Shown: positions 24,481 to 35,040 of the stretch, piece after piece | How the letters are laid out: each line of letters begins with the position of its first letter | How positions within the stretch are numbered: the first letter of the stretch is position 1 | Source of the DNA: Spirosoma profusum | GTDB taxonomy: Bacteria > Bacteroidota > Bacteroidia > Cytophagales > Spirosomataceae | NCBI RefSeq assembly: GCF_014699005.1 | Contig: NZ_JACWZY010000003.1 | Coordinates: 343,978 to 407,977 of the forward strand | Direction: 5' to 3' | DNA: 64,000 bases | The notes under the pieces: generated by a model | What the model saw: only the letters and a program-made list of their open reading frames with translations | Told to the model about the DNA's origin: nothing | Database searches by the model: none | Position numbers and translations under genes: made by a program

Positions 24481-27400
24481 CTAACGCACTTTCACACTAG
24501 CACTAGCTTCGTCATCTTCCCCATTCTGGTAGCCATTGCCCGGCGTTGAGTCTGGGTCTGCTACGTCGGCGTCGATAAGCTGTGCCTGGATGGTACCGCT
24601 ACCGGCAGGTTGCCACTTCAATGATAACGTAGCGGATTTTCCGGCGGGCAGCGTGTTGATAAACGCTTTATAGGTCTGCCCATTCACCTGAATCCAGCCC
24701 GCCGGGCTTTGCGAACTGAACGTACCGTTTGGCAATACAACCTGCACAACTACCGAAGCCGCTGACGACCCACCCCGGTTGCTAACCGTCAGCGTTGTGG
24801 TGACAAGCTCGGAAGCTACTGGCGTTACTTTATCCACTTTCGCCAGTAAGCTCAGGTCGGCGGTGTTAGCATCAGTGGTCGGTTGATTACCTGAAACGAC
24901 GGGTAGTGGTACCTGATTCGGGTTGGCCGATGCCGAGAAGAAGTTGTCGTCTGTAGTACGTATATCGATGGTGGACGCATCGTCCTGGCCATCACCCGTG
25001 CCCGAATTAGGCTGGCTATCGGAGTCGGGTGTTTGGCTGGCGGTGATTTGCGCCGACGTAGCGAGGCCACCAAGTTGCGTGGGCGTAGCGTCGAAACTGA
25101 TAGATGACAGACTATTAGCATTAACTGTCCCGAGGTTGGCGCTTACGACGCCGTTGGCAAAACTTACCCCCGGCGAACTACTGCTCACAAAAGCTAATCC
25201 GGCCGGAAGCACACTTTTTAATTGAACACCCTGTGCATTATCTGGGCCGGCGTTGCTGGCTTGCAGCGTATAGGTTACTACGTCGCCAACCTTCGGCACT
25301 TTGTTGTTGACCACCATATTCAGTGATACGTCGGCACTGCCCGTACCCACCACTACGTTGCCCTGCCCGGACGTAGCACCCAAACCGCACGCATTTGCCA
25401 CGGACGCCAGTTGATACGTTGTTGTTGCTGTGGGTGTTACCGAAACCAGATACGGATTCTGATACGTAGCGGTCACTGACTGCCCGTTCGTGAGCGTAAA
25501 CGCCCACGGAGCTGGCCCCGTAAACGTAACAGGCAACTGCGCCGACTGCCCCGCACTCACCACCGCATTTCCGCTCAACGTAGCAGTCGTCGGTTCACCA
25601 ATTTTTACTTCAACCGGATCAGATTCAACCTGGCAGGAACCGTACTGAGTCACGACGGAATAGACACCAGATTGGGTAGCGTAAAACGGTGAACTGGTTG
25701 CGTTGGGTATAATGACACCGTTACGTTTCCATTGCGGGTTGCCGAATGCGTAATTAGTGGCACTTAACTGTATGCTGTTGTTGGGGCATAAGTGTTTCCG
25801 TTGATTCATTACGTTAACAATCGGTTTTGTTGCCGCGGTAGTTCCTACATAAACTTCCTTCGATAAGCCAGTACAGCCTCCACTTCCATTCGTAATACGC
25901 ACCGTGTAAGTCCCAGATTGACTTGTGTAGTAAATACTTGCTGTGACGCCGTTAACCAGTATTCCATTGCGATACCATTGATATTGGTATCCGCTAAACT
26001 CACCATTACTATTAGTAGATAAGTATGCTGCGCTACAGGCCTCTATTACCTGAATTCTGGGCGTAGTCGTATTGGAAAAGGTAAGCGATACCGGCTCAGA
26101 TGTGGCCGAACAAGAGCCTCTCGTAATCCGTAATGTATAGCTTCCTGAAGTCGTAACTGCATAACCCGAATTGGTTGCGCCGGGAATATCTACGCCATCC
26201 CGCTGCCACTGGAAACTGCCATTGTTAATACTAGAGTACAGCCAGCGCGTTTCTCCTGAACAAATCGCTTTACTGCTAAAACCATACGAAATGCTTACTT
26301 TGAGCTGGTCTACCAGCGAAACTGCGACTGAATTGCTTCGTGTTTCACAAGCCCCCTGTTTCAGCACAAAAGAATATACTCCTGATTGATAGGCATACTG
26401 ATAGCTATTGTTTGATGTCAAAGGAGCTAATGTAGTGATGGCTGTTCCATTACGAAACCATTGAATAGAGTGATTATTAAATCCGTAAGACAGCCCGGAA
26501 TTAAGATAGGCGATAGCGTTTAAGCCTGTACAATAAAGTGAATCAGTGGGAGGGGCTAAATGGGCGTAGAGTGACGATCCAAACTGAAGATAAATGGGTG
26601 ATGATGTGACAGCACAACTCCCATCTACGACCCTGACACTATATCGGCCTGTCTGATTCGCGGTATAGGTATAACTAGTAGCGCCGACAATATCGACATT
26701 GTCCCGCTTCCACTGAAAGCTGGCGGGTTCACCAACGTAGTAATTATTTATCGTTACAGGGCTGTCGGCGCATTGGGGAACTTCGCCAATCGGCGAAATC
26801 AAACTAGCGAAGACAGAGGTCGAAAAGCTCAGATTATATTGACCGGACGTAACCGTGCAGCCTGCCTGCCTGATTATAACTTTGTAAACACCAGCCTGTT
26901 GAGCGAGATGCGTAGACGAGACTTCACCGCTGACAGGACTGTCATTTAAAAGCCACTGATAAGAATCAGCGCCGTTGGTCGCTAAATTATTATACGTGTA
27001 AAGAGCAGGGTTTAGCCGAACGGAACTACCCGTACAAACGGTTGCTCCACCGTAGCTGCTTGCTCGTCGGTCAAATACATAAGCAGAAGTTAAATTGCCA
27101 ATCGCCAGCGCATCACTTATTGAACTCTCAACTTCCGGATTTGTAGCAATAATTTTCACCCGATAATTAGTCCCGTAAGAAAATGCACTTGATCCACTTG
27201 GCAGTGTTACCGAAATAGGGCTGGAAACACCACTGCTGAGTTTTTGAGCGTTTGTAAAGTTGCCGTTGGCGTCAGATAGCCACACATCAAACCTATTTCC
27301 GTTTCCAAAGCCTGGACCTGACGTGGTGAATGATACGTTGAACGTATTACCCGCACAGAGCGTAGCGTTAGAAAAAGCCGTTATGGCGATGGTGGGTAAC

Positions 27401-29688
27401 GTATAAGAAACAGCGAAAGCGTCGGTTGTATAGAGGCCGCGCCCGAACGTAGCGGCTGCGATGCGGCCATCGGAAGGGCGATACTTCAACATATTTACTC
27501 GATAGTTTCCAATGCCATTGTTCGTTGGAGCCCAGTCAGGATTTGACGACGTAATATCAGTGGTAGACCATACGCCTAGTTCAGTCGCTAGCAAAACCTG
27601 TAGCCGGTTTTGCGGATTGAAAATGGCGTAACGAACCGGGATATCTGGCAAGCCATGTCCCGGTTCATCTTTACTGAGCCAGATATTGCCGTTCGTGCTC
27701 GTATACCAAACCGATTTAACACCAAAATTGGAATACGTAACAAGCAGTTCGTTATCATCTACGCCCACATCGATACAGGAAACGACACCATTTTGTAGGT
27801 ACGTATTGTTGCTAAGCGACGTAACATTAGGAGTAGTCTGATTCAGGTTAGTTACCTTATAAATATGACCACCAGAAGTTCCCACAAATAACGACTGCTT
27901 ATCGGGGCTGAGCTTAAAAAAGGAAGGCGTATTGTTTAAACCGGAAAGCGGTAACGTGGTGGAACTGGTTGTACCGCCAATACCGGTTATTTTACGGATT
28001 GAATAGCCATTGACGTAATCGTAGGCATAGAGTGTATTGGATTGACTATCGTACTCGGTCGGGTTATTAGATGTGGCAGAAGTACCTGCAATGTATGTCC
28101 AGCTATTTCCATTAGACAGGTAATAGCTTCCGTAGTAGGAGGCCAAAACCTGGATGGTTGGATCGTCTTCGTCAACAAATGCGTATCCACCATCGTTGCC
28201 GCTATTGACAACGCTACTTCCAGTCGATAGATTTGGGTTGGGCACTTTTACAGTTCCTATTCCACGTGTGCCGCCTACCAAATAAGCGTTTCCAGGTGTA
28301 GCCTTCATGGCTACTGAATAAAAGCTACTCGATCGGTAACCTGAATTTCGGTTTATAACTGTGGGAGCTGGCTGAGGATTATTTCCCCAATCGGGCGACC
28401 ACTCAATGCCTTGGTTACTGCTGAGCGCAACCCCCGTGCCACCCGGTTGAAACAGCAGCAGATTTTGGTATGAACTAGAGTTAGGATGGAGGGCAGAACT
28501 CCAGGTCGATCCACCATCACTAGAGCGATGCCAGTAAACACCACCCGCGTAAACATAATTAGGATCGGTCGGATGGACTGACAATGCTAAGTTATAATAT
28601 CCATTTCCATTCGTAAAAAAACTGCTGGACGAAGCAACGGGGACCGCTATATCGGTCCAGGAAGCTCCACCATTAATGCTTTTCTTGAACCAGCGTAAAT
28701 CTTGCGTGAAGTTTGGAGAATTATAAGCGTGCGAAACACCGTAAATAACCTGATTCGTCCCTGAAGTAGAAGAGGCCAATGCCAGCTCTGTGCGAAGTCC
28801 ACCTGTGGAACCGGGCGGAGTAATTTCAGTCCAACTCGTACCCGTAGCATCGTTTGACTTGAAAACACGACTAGGATTGAAACCGGCATACAAAATACCA
28901 TCCGAGCCGATTTCCAGGTCTGTTACGTTGTCGTTGGAATAATTGCCGCCAAGACCACCTACGCCAATCAACTGGCCTGGTGCCAGAGCGTAACTCCAGC
29001 TTGTGCCGCCATTGCTCGACTGCACAATGCCATATCGGGTAGCCACAAACACTTTTCCAGTGCTGTTAACCACAATCCGCTGAATATATGATAAGCCCTG
29101 ATTCACACCCGGATAGTTACCGCCGGGAATACTGCTGCTCAGGCGTGTCCACGTAACACCGCCATTGGTTGTTTTCCAGATGCCACCTCCAGCCAGGCCA
29201 TCATACGTATCGCCAGTACCTGCGTACATCACCTGTGGGTTCGAGGGGTCGGCGGCAAGGGCGGTGATGACGGTGTTTTCCCACGTATCACTTACTGGTG
29301 TCCACGTAGCGTTGGCGTCGGTGATGTCGTTGGTGTACCACAGTCCACCGCTTAAACTCCCCGCCCAGACTTTCTTGCGGGCTGGGTCGTTCAGGTCGAA
29401 CATGAGCGCACGCGTGCGGCCGGCTATGTTGCTGGGGCCACGTTCCTGCCACATTACGTTCGGGATGGCACTATTGGTCTGTGCGGCCGGGCGATTTCTT
29501 AATTGCTGGCGGGCTGCTTCCAGACGTTCGTACGGGATGGTGTCTAAAGCTGGGTCAACTAATCGACGATACTCGTCTTCTGCGATACGTCGAAGGGTGT
29601 CGAAGGGTTGGGACTGAGCTGATACAAGGGTAACGGAAAGCGAAAACAAAACAACGGCTAGTAGCCGATAAGCAGTAGAAAAGGGCAT
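24481..29688 (-). CDS. Very large exported protein: BNR/sortilin-type propeller, Ig-like repeats, DUF11 pair
   Basis: The product is 1,735 residues from ATG 29688 with a signal peptide (ending LVSAQS). Residues about 60-760 carry repeated GGxTW / GTSW blades such as NGGVTWTRL and NGGTSWSYA, typical of BNR or sortilin-like propellers. About 770-860 form an Ig-like domain (CAGNTFNVSFTTSGP). About 880-1390 hold at least six similar Ig-like repeats, each with a Cys near the start, a YQW or FQW, and a closing AGVY or SGTYTVRI plus Cys. The end has two DUF11 domains linked by an Asp-rich segment (DSDSQPNSGTGDGQDDAS) and stops at DEASASVKVR. No canonical T9SS C-terminal domain is visible. It is probably a surface adhesin or carbohydrate-binding protein. 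Confidence 0.82.
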   Translation of the reverse strand: MPFSTAYRLLAVVLFSLSVTLVSAQSQPFDTLRRIAEDEYRRLVDPALDTIPYERLEAARQQLRNRPAAQTNSAIPNVMWQERGPSNIAGRTRALMFDLNDPARKKVWAGSLSGGLWYTNDITDANATWTPVSDTWENTVITALAADPSNPQVMYAGTGDTYDGLAGGGIWKTTNGGVTWTRLSSSIPGGNYPGVNQGLSYIQRIVVNSTGKVFVATRYGIVQSSNGGTSWSYALAPGQLIGVGGLGGNYSNDNVTDLEIGSDGILYAGFNPSRVFKSNDATGTSWTEITPPGSTGGLRTELALASSTSGTNQVIYGVSHAYNSPNFTQDLRWFKKSINGGASWTDIAVPVASSSSFFTNGNGYYNLALSVHPTDPNYVYAGGVYWHRSSDGGSTWSSALHPNSSSYQNLLLFQPGGTGVALSSNQGIEWSPDWGNNPQPAPTVINRNSGYRSSSFYSVAMKATPGNAYLVGGTRGIGTVKVPNPNLSTGSSVVNSGNDGGYAFVDEDDPTIQVLASYYGSYYLSNGNSWTYIAGTSATSNNPTEYDSQSNTLYAYDYVNGYSIRKITGIGGTTSSTTLPLSGLNNTPSFFKLSPDKQSLFVGTSGGHIYKVTNLNQTTPNVTSLSNNTYLQNGVVSCIDVGVDDNELLVTYSNFGVKSVWYTSTNGNIWLSKDEPGHGLPDIPVRYAIFNPQNRLQVLLATELGVWSTTDITSSNPDWAPTNNGIGNYRVNMLKYRPSDGRIAAATFGRGLYTTDAFAVSYTLPTIAITAFSNATLCAGNTFNVSFTTSGPGFGNGNRFDVWLSDANGNFTNAQKLSSGVSSPISVTLPSGSSAFSYGTNYRVKIIATNPEVESSISDALAIGNLTSAYVFDRRASSYGGATVCTGSSVRLNPALYTYNNLATNGADSYQWLLNDSPVSGEVSSTHLAQQAGVYKVIIRQAGCTVTSGQYNLSFSTSVFASLISPIGEVPQCADSPVTINNYYVGEPASFQWKRDNVDIVGATSYTYTANQTGRYSVRVVDGSCAVTSSPIYLQFGSSLYAHLAPPTDSLYCTGLNAIAYLNSGLSYGFNNHSIQWFRNGTAITTLAPLTSNNSYQYAYQSGVYSFVLKQGACETRSNSVAVSLVDQLKVSISYGFSSKAICSGETRWLYSSINNGSFQWQRDGVDIPGATNSGYAVTTSGSYTLRITRGSCSATSEPVSLTFSNTTTPRIQVIEACSAAYLSTNSNGEFSGYQYQWYRNGILVNGVTASIYYTSQSGTYTVRITNGSGGCTGLSKEVYVGTTAATKPIVNVMNQRKHLCPNNSIQLSATNYAFGNPQWKRNGVIIPNATSSPFYATQSGVYSVVTQYGSCQVESDPVEVKIGEPTTATLSGNAVVSAGQSAQLPVTFTGPAPWAFTLTNGQSVTATYQNPYLVSVTPTATTTYQLASVANACGLGATSGQGNVVVGTGSADVSLNMVVNNKVPKVGDVVTYTLQASNAGPDNAQGVQLKSVLPAGLAFVSSSSPGVSFANGVVSANLGTVNANSLSSISFDATPTQLGGLATSAQITASQTPDSDSQPNSGTGDGQDDASTIDIRTTDDNFFSASANPNQVPLPVVSGNQPTTDANTADLSLLAKVDKVTPVASELVTTTLTVSNRGGSSAASVVVQVVLPNGTFSSQSPAGWIQVNGQTYKAFINTLPAGKSATLSLKWQPAGSGTIQAQLIDADVADPDSTPGNGYQNGEDDEASASVKVR

Positions 29689-29826
29689 AAATAACAAGCT
29701 ACGGAACTGTACTTAATTAGCCTTAGCAAGTTACAAATTCTTCTTAAATTAGTGACTGTAAATAGTTTACTATTTGCCTATAAATCCCACAGTCTCAAAA
29801 TGTCCTTATGGCATCTTCGCCGTCGT

Positions 29827-32802
29827 CTATTTCATTAAAATTGTTATCGCGGCTTCGTCATCTTCGCCATTCTGATAGCCATTGCCAGGCGTTGAGTCGT
29901 CATCGGCGGGGTTGCTTCCGGCAATTTGAGCCATAACAATACCACCACTACTCGGCTGAACGGATAGTGTCAAAGTTCCCTTCTGTCCAACTGGAATCGA
30001 ACCGATGGTGCCTGTTATCGTTTGGCCATTGACGGTAAAACCCGCCGGATTAAGTAGCTGCCAACCAGCAGGCAGCTGAGTCTGGACCGATACCGAATTG
30101 GCAGTAACTCCGCCCCGATTGCTAACCGACAGCTGTAATTGAATCGGCTCACTGGCCAACACCAGAAGCTTACTGGCGATTATACTAAGGCTGAGGTCGG
30201 ATTTACTGGGATTTGTGGGGGGCGGATTTGTTTGTACGGGCGGGAGGGGTGTCTGATTGGGATTAGGGGAATACGCATAATATGTATCAAAGCCAGTCAG
30301 CGTACGCAAATCTACCGTAGCAGCATCATCCTGTCCATCGCCGGTGCCCGAATTAGGCTGACTATCAGGGTCAATCTGATTGCTGCTAGTGATCTGAGAC
30401 GTAGCAAAAAAGGTTCCCGGCTGGGTTGTCTTAACCTGAAACATATATGGAATACTCATCACCGGCGCTATGCTTCCCGCACTGATGTTAACCGTATTAC
30501 CCGCTCCATTGACAGCGGGAGAAGACGTATTGATAAATTCGAGACCATTGGGTAATAAGCTCTGGATCGCTACATTTTCGGCTGCCAACGGTCCACTGTT
30601 TGTCAAGGTTATTGTTACGTCGATCGGTTGTTCAACGGCGGGCGTACGATTGCCAAGACGCATGGTTATTGACAAATCGGCACCCGAGCATAACGCAAAT
30701 GCCGCACTGGGCGCACTAGCTAACTCCGGATTCGAAGCCAGGACCCGAACGCGATAGTTTGAACCGATGGGCAAGGATGAAGGCAACGTAACGGCAATAG
30801 GGCTTCCTGTTCCTGAGCCGACGGTGGTTTCGTTAGCAAAGGAACCGTTGGCGTCGGAGAGCCGAACGGTAAACATATTACCACCATTTACGGCTCCGTC
30901 AGTTACAACAAAAGATACGTTAAATGAACCACTGACACAGGACGAAGGTACGTCGGTAATCGTCACCACGGGTGGTATGGGGGCCGTCGGTTCCATCGGA
31001 TAATACAGAATGTTACGTCTGCCCAAAAATCGAAGATCATACCACAGGCCGGGCCCCGAATCGCCCTGACGACGTACTGAATACCGATATCGCCCTGTAG
31101 GTTCAACCCCACCAACTCCACCCGAGATAGGAGGATAGTTACGTATGTAGTTGAAATCGGCAAACTCAACGTAGTCTGGAGCCTCCGAGATGGACGGTGC
31201 TACGTTCCAGCCCGAATCGCTGAAACCACCACCGTCAATACGTTCAATACGTACCTCTACTGGTGCCGTAGCCTGCACCATCGCGTAAAAACCATGACTT
31301 TCTGTTTCGTAACGATAACCGAATCGACGAATAACCGGATCAGCCGTGCCACCACCAGTCGCTTGTTGCAAAACAGGGGGCAATGGTGAAACGGGAGATG
31401 ACTGGCTCGCCACAAACGGTTCACTCAACGTACCTACAATAACTGGATGCGTTGAAACCGTTCGGAATTGGTATTGTCCCTCGGGCAGATTGGCCGGTAA
31501 GGTTACCATAATCGGATTGGACGTAGTTGGCGCCGATTCATAAACCGTCTGTCCATCGCTGGTGCGGACAATCTGGACAAAAAACTGATTATCTGGTTCC
31601 TGCGGTACGTTACGTATCGAAGCTGCCGTAATAACTTCGCCCGGTCGACGAGTTATGGGTAATGTATATCCACTGGTAATCAGCGCCGACGCATCGTTTG
31701 GTAAGTATGGAACGGCATTCTGGAAAAAAGACGCAGACAGGCTCTGATCCCACCGATTCGTAAATTCGATTAATCCAGGGCCTTTCATATGGATGTCATC
31801 AGGCCGATACGTAGGGCCCAGGATGTCATCCGTAGAAGGGCCAGCGTAAACACTGGGTACATTAGCAATGAGCTGATTCTGAGCTGCAATGACAGCCGGA
31901 TTTGTTTGTCCCAGAATATAACTGGCCCGTGATACTACCCAGGGTAACTGATTACCATGAACCTGCTGACGACTTTTCTGAATGACGTATTGAATGTTGT
32001 TGTAATACGTTGGTTGATCAGAAAAATTATCACTTTCGCCCTGGTGCCAGAGTACGGCACGAGCCCCCGTTCGTGATACGTAGTGAAGCAGTACGGTTCC
32101 CAATTGCCGATAGACTGACGTTTGTGGCGTTGTTCCAATGTTTCCCGCAGCCGACTGCTGCCACTGACTACTGGACGTAGCACCCAACGATGCCCCCAGA
32201 AACATAACCGGTACGTTCAGACGCTGAACAAGCTTATCGCCCAACATGCCCCACAAATGGGGCGGCTGACTGGGGCCAATGGCGGTGCCATAACTGATGT
32301 TGCTGAAACGTAGTGGTAGTAATTGGTCACTTATACTATCGAGTTGAATATCAATTGATGAGACGCGATCCTCAACGGAACTCTGGACCCGTTGAAAGCC
32401 ACCATAATTGTTCGATTGACCAGCCACAATGAATACCTCGCCCACACCAATCCGATTCACTGAGGTACCTGCTGTGACCGATGAACCCGACTTGGCGCGC
32501 ACATCCAGTCGATAAAAACCTGCCTTTGCGGTTATATTTCCGCGAAACGCCGATGAATTGGGGAGTATTTGCAAAGGCGTCCATGCGGTCACTTCACCCT
32601 GCCCACTAGCCAGCGGAACGACGCGTGCTTCAACCCCATTGGCACCTGTAGGGATTGTTCCGGCAACAAGAATAGTACCCTGGTTGGCTAGATTACGTTG
32701 AAAAACCATCCGAGGTACCGGACTCGTAATGACAATTTGCGCAATTGAACTGAGTGGGCATAACCAATAAACCAACAACAGGAGTCGTAGATATTTTTTC
32801 AT
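29827..32802 (-). CDS. Exported sialate O-acetylesterase-like (SASA/CE6) protein with DUF11 C-terminus
   Basis: The 991-residue product has a signal peptide (ending SIAQ). About residues 30-120 are an Ig-like region. About 120-370 are an SGNH-type SASA esterase domain: GQSNNYGG carries the nucleophile Ser, VLWHQGESDNF the block III-like segment, and RPDDIHMKG the Asp-x-x-His pair. Ig-like domains follow (about 370-700). The end repeats the DUF11 plus Asp-rich linker module of the gene at 24481 (DPDSQPNSGTGDGQDDAA; ending NGYQNGEDDEAA). It probably removes acetyl groups from complex carbohydrates outside the cell. The shared C-terminal module suggests a common secretion or anchoring route. Confidence 0.82.
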   Translation of the reverse strand: MKKYLRLLLLVYWLCPLSSIAQIVITSPVPRMVFQRNLANQGTILVAGTIPTGANGVEARVVPLASGQGEVTAWTPLQILPNSSAFRGNITAKAGFYRLDVRAKSGSSVTAGTSVNRIGVGEVFIVAGQSNNYGGFQRVQSSVEDRVSSIDIQLDSISDQLLPLRFSNISYGTAIGPSQPPHLWGMLGDKLVQRLNVPVMFLGASLGATSSSQWQQSAAGNIGTTPQTSVYRQLGTVLLHYVSRTGARAVLWHQGESDNFSDQPTYYNNIQYVIQKSRQQVHGNQLPWVVSRASYILGQTNPAVIAAQNQLIANVPSVYAGPSTDDILGPTYRPDDIHMKGPGLIEFTNRWDQSLSASFFQNAVPYLPNDASALITSGYTLPITRRPGEVITAASIRNVPQEPDNQFFVQIVRTSDGQTVYESAPTTSNPIMVTLPANLPEGQYQFRTVSTHPVIVGTLSEPFVASQSSPVSPLPPVLQQATGGGTADPVIRRFGYRYETESHGFYAMVQATAPVEVRIERIDGGGFSDSGWNVAPSISEAPDYVEFADFNYIRNYPPISGGVGGVEPTGRYRYSVRRQGDSGPGLWYDLRFLGRRNILYYPMEPTAPIPPVVTITDVPSSCVSGSFNVSFVVTDGAVNGGNMFTVRLSDANGSFANETTVGSGTGSPIAVTLPSSLPIGSNYRVRVLASNPELASAPSAAFALCSGADLSITMRLGNRTPAVEQPIDVTITLTNSGPLAAENVAIQSLLPNGLEFINTSSPAVNGAGNTVNISAGSIAPVMSIPYMFQVKTTQPGTFFATSQITSSNQIDPDSQPNSGTGDGQDDAATVDLRTLTGFDTYYAYSPNPNQTPLPPVQTNPPPTNPSKSDLSLSIIASKLLVLASEPIQLQLSVSNRGGVTANSVSVQTQLPAGWQLLNPAGFTVNGQTITGTIGSIPVGQKGTLTLSVQPSSGGIVMAQIAGSNPADDDSTPGNGYQNGEDDEAAITILMK

Positions 32803-33019
32803 AGGCGTGAATGGTGTTGGCAGAACCGAATCAGAAAGTTAGTGCAATTTTTATGTGAAAGAGTTTACATCAAAGCAATATGTCATTCACCAGCAAATAA
32901 TTAGGCTTCAAATGGATACGTTATGTCCCTGATTTTATGTCGTTTTGGCCGACAGATAAATTTTCCCAGAATTACATATCGGACGAATTACGGACGGTTA
33001 GAATACCCTTTTTTACCAA

Positions 33020-33056
33020 AAAATGAGCCCAATTCTTTGGAAATTGAGCTCATTTT
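33020..33056 (-). terminator. Intrinsic terminator after aspS
   Basis: AAAATGAGCCCAATT (33020-33034) pairs with AATTGAGCTCATTTT (33042-33056) with one wobble position. Read on the minus strand, a T-run follows. It lies 27 bases beyond the aspS stop. The rest of the gap up to 32802 shows nothing recognisable. Confidence 0.75.
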
Positions 33057-33082
33057 AATCGCAATACAAATCTAAATCAGTC

Positions 33083-34852
33083 TTATTTAGCAGCAGTTTT
33101 TATTTTTAATTCATCTAATTGCGCCTGACTGATGACAGATGGCGAATCAATCATGACATCACGACCAGAGTTATTTTTCGGGAAGGCGATGAAATCGCGA
33201 ATGGAGTTTTCGCCCCCGAAAATGGAACACAGTCGGTCGAAACCAAAAGCGATTCCGCCGTGGGGAGGAGCCCCAAATTCGAATGCATCCATCAGGAATC
33301 CGAACTGTGATTTAGCTTCCTCGTCTGAGAAACCCAAAATGCTAAACATACGGGCCTGCAACTCCCGGTTGAAAATCCGAATAGAGCCGCCACCCACTTC
33401 GGTTCCGTTGATCACCATGTCGTAGGCGTTGGCCCGTACGGCACCTAAATCCGTTTCGAGTAGCGAAATATCTTCGGGTTTGGGCGAAGTGAACGGGTGG
33501 TGCATGGCAAACCAGCGACTTTCTTCTTCACCGTATTCGAGCAGCGGGAAATCAAGCACCCACAACGAACTGAATACGTTCGGATCACGAAACCCAAGCC
33601 GACTTCCCATTTCCAGGCGAAGTTCGCTCAGCTGCTTCCGGGCTTTTGCCGCATCACCCGAAATAATCAGCATCAGATCGCCAGGTTTAGCGCCAAACTG
33701 GATGGCCCATTTCTGCAAATCTTCTTCTGAATAAAATTTATCGACCGACGATTTGAGTGTTCCATCTTCATTGTAGCGAACGTAGATAAGCCCTTTAGCG
33801 CCAATCTGCGGACGTTTTACCCAATCGGTCAATTCGTCAATTTGTTTCCGGGTATAGTGGGCGCAACCGGGCGCGTTGATACCTACGACCAACTCCGCCG
33901 AATCGAACACCCCGAAGCCTTTACCTGAAGTCAAATCCACCGTATCGAACGTACCTTTCAATTCGACAAACTTCATGTCGAAGCGGGTGTCGGGCTTATC
34001 GGAACCGTAAAATTTCATGGCGTCGGCATAGGTCATGCGCGGTACGTCGGCCAGGTCGATTCCTTTTACGGCTTTGAACAAGTGCCGAATCAATCCTTCG
34101 AACATATTCAAAATATCTTCCTGCTCCACAAACGACATCTCACAGTCGATTTGTGTGAACTCCGGCTGGCGGTCGGCGCGAAGATCTTCGTCGCGAAAAC
34201 ACTTGACAATCTGATAGTATCGGTCAAATCCGGACACCATCAGTAACTGCTTGAACGTCTGTGGCGATTGGGGGAGGGCGTAAAATTCACCCGGATTCAT
34301 ACGACTGGGCACCACAAAATCACGGGCGCCTTCGGGCGTCGATTTAATAAGAACCGGCGTTTCGACTTCAATGAAATCCTGCCCATCCATGTACAGCCGG
34401 GTCTGCTGCGCCATGCGATGCCGTAGCTCAAGATTTCGCCGAACCGGATTACGACGCAGGTCGAGGTAACGGTATTTCATGCGGAGATCATCGCCCCCGT
34501 CGGTTTCGTCATCGATCAGGAAAGGTGGTAATTTGGCCGGATTCAATATCTCCAACGCCGTGACTTTCAGTTCAATATCGCCTGTCGGAAGATTCGGATT
34601 TTTGGACTTTCGCTCAATAATAGTTCCGGTGGCCTTGAGCACAAATTCGCGTCCCAGCGACCGCGCAATCGTGAATAGTTCGGGAGCCGTCTGGCCATCT
34701 TCCAGCAAAAGTTGCGTGATGCCGTAACGATCGCGGAGATCAATCCAGAGCACTCCTCCTTTATCGCGGATGGTTTGTACCCAGCCTGTTAGTGTGGCCG
34801 TTGTGTTGGCATTCGTAAGGCGGAGTTCTCCGCAAGTGTGAGTACGCAGCAT
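33083..34852 (-). CDS. aspS: Aspartyl-tRNA synthetase
   Basis: The 589-residue product from ATG 34852 is the bacterial-type AspRS. It has the N-terminal OB fold with [13 protein letters not shown] and [20 protein letters not shown], then class II motif 1 near residue 140-175, motif 2 with [20 protein letters not shown] near 215, a GAD insertion near 300-420, and motif 3 [15 protein letters not shown] near 535. It attaches Asp to tRNA-Asp. Upstream frames translate the leader repeat and are not coding. A good Bacteroidota promoter lies at 34929-34959, which puts the hairpin repeat inside the 5' leader. Confidence 0.97.
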   Translation of the reverse strand: MLRTHTCGELRLTNANTTATLTGWVQTIRDKGGVLWIDLRDRYGITQLLLEDGQTAPELFTIARSLGREFVLKATGTIIERKSKNPNLPTGDIELKVTALEILNPAKLPPFLIDDETDGGDDLRMKYRYLDLRRNPVRRNLELRHRMAQQTRLYMDGQDFIEVETPVLIKSTPEGARDFVVPSRMNPGEFYALPQSPQTFKQLLMVSGFDRYYQIVKCFRDEDLRADRQPEFTQIDCEMSFVEQEDILNMFEGLIRHLFKAVKGIDLADVPRMTYADAMKFYGSDKPDTRFDMKFVELKGTFDTVDLTSGKGFGVFDSAELVVGINAPGCAHYTRKQIDELTDWVKRPQIGAKGLIYVRYNEDGTLKSSVDKFYSEEDLQKWAIQFGAKPGDLMLIISGDAAKARKQLSELRLEMGSRLGFRDPNVFSSLWVLDFPLLEYGEEESRWFAMHHPFTSPKPEDISLLETDLGAVRANAYDMVINGTEVGGGSIRIFNRELQARMFSILGFSDEEAKSQFGFLMDAFEFGAPPHGGIAFGFDRLCSIFGGENSIRDFIAFPKNNSGRDVMIDSPSVISQAQLDELKIKTAAK

Positions 34853-34857
34853 GATTA

Positions 34858-34919
34858 ATGAGTGAAAGAGTGAAAAGTGTTGCGTCGGCGTATTGCACTT
34901 TCGCTCATTCACTCTTTAA
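34858..34919 (-). repeat. GAAAGAGTGAA-family inverted repeat forming the aspS leader
   Basis: The arms at 34858-34879 and 34896-34919 pair with a few mismatches. In the aspS orientation the element begins AAAGAGTGAATGAGCGAAAG and ends CTCTTTCACTCATTAATC directly before ATG. This matches the element before the galU-like gene at both ends. With the promoter at 34929-34959, transcription would start just outside it, so the leader RNA would be almost entirely this hairpin. Confidence 0.75.
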
Positions 34920-34928
34920 ATTCTGCCG

Positions 34929-34959
34929 CAAAGGTACGGACTCCGGTGACAATGGGCAA
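34929..34959 (-). promoter_or_regulatory. Probable aspS promoter (TTG-N20-TACCTTTG)
   Basis: On the minus strand, TTG (34957-34959), a 20-base spacer and TACCTTTG (34929-34936) fit the Bacteroidota consensus. The predicted start of transcription is near 34922, about 70 bases before the ATG. Confidence 0.6.
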
Positions 34960-35040
34960 GGTAAGCGTTGAGTCACTCTGTATCTTTTAGGGTCGCTTTA
35001 ACCCCTGAACTCCCCTTTAGGGAATTTAGGGGTAAATTCT

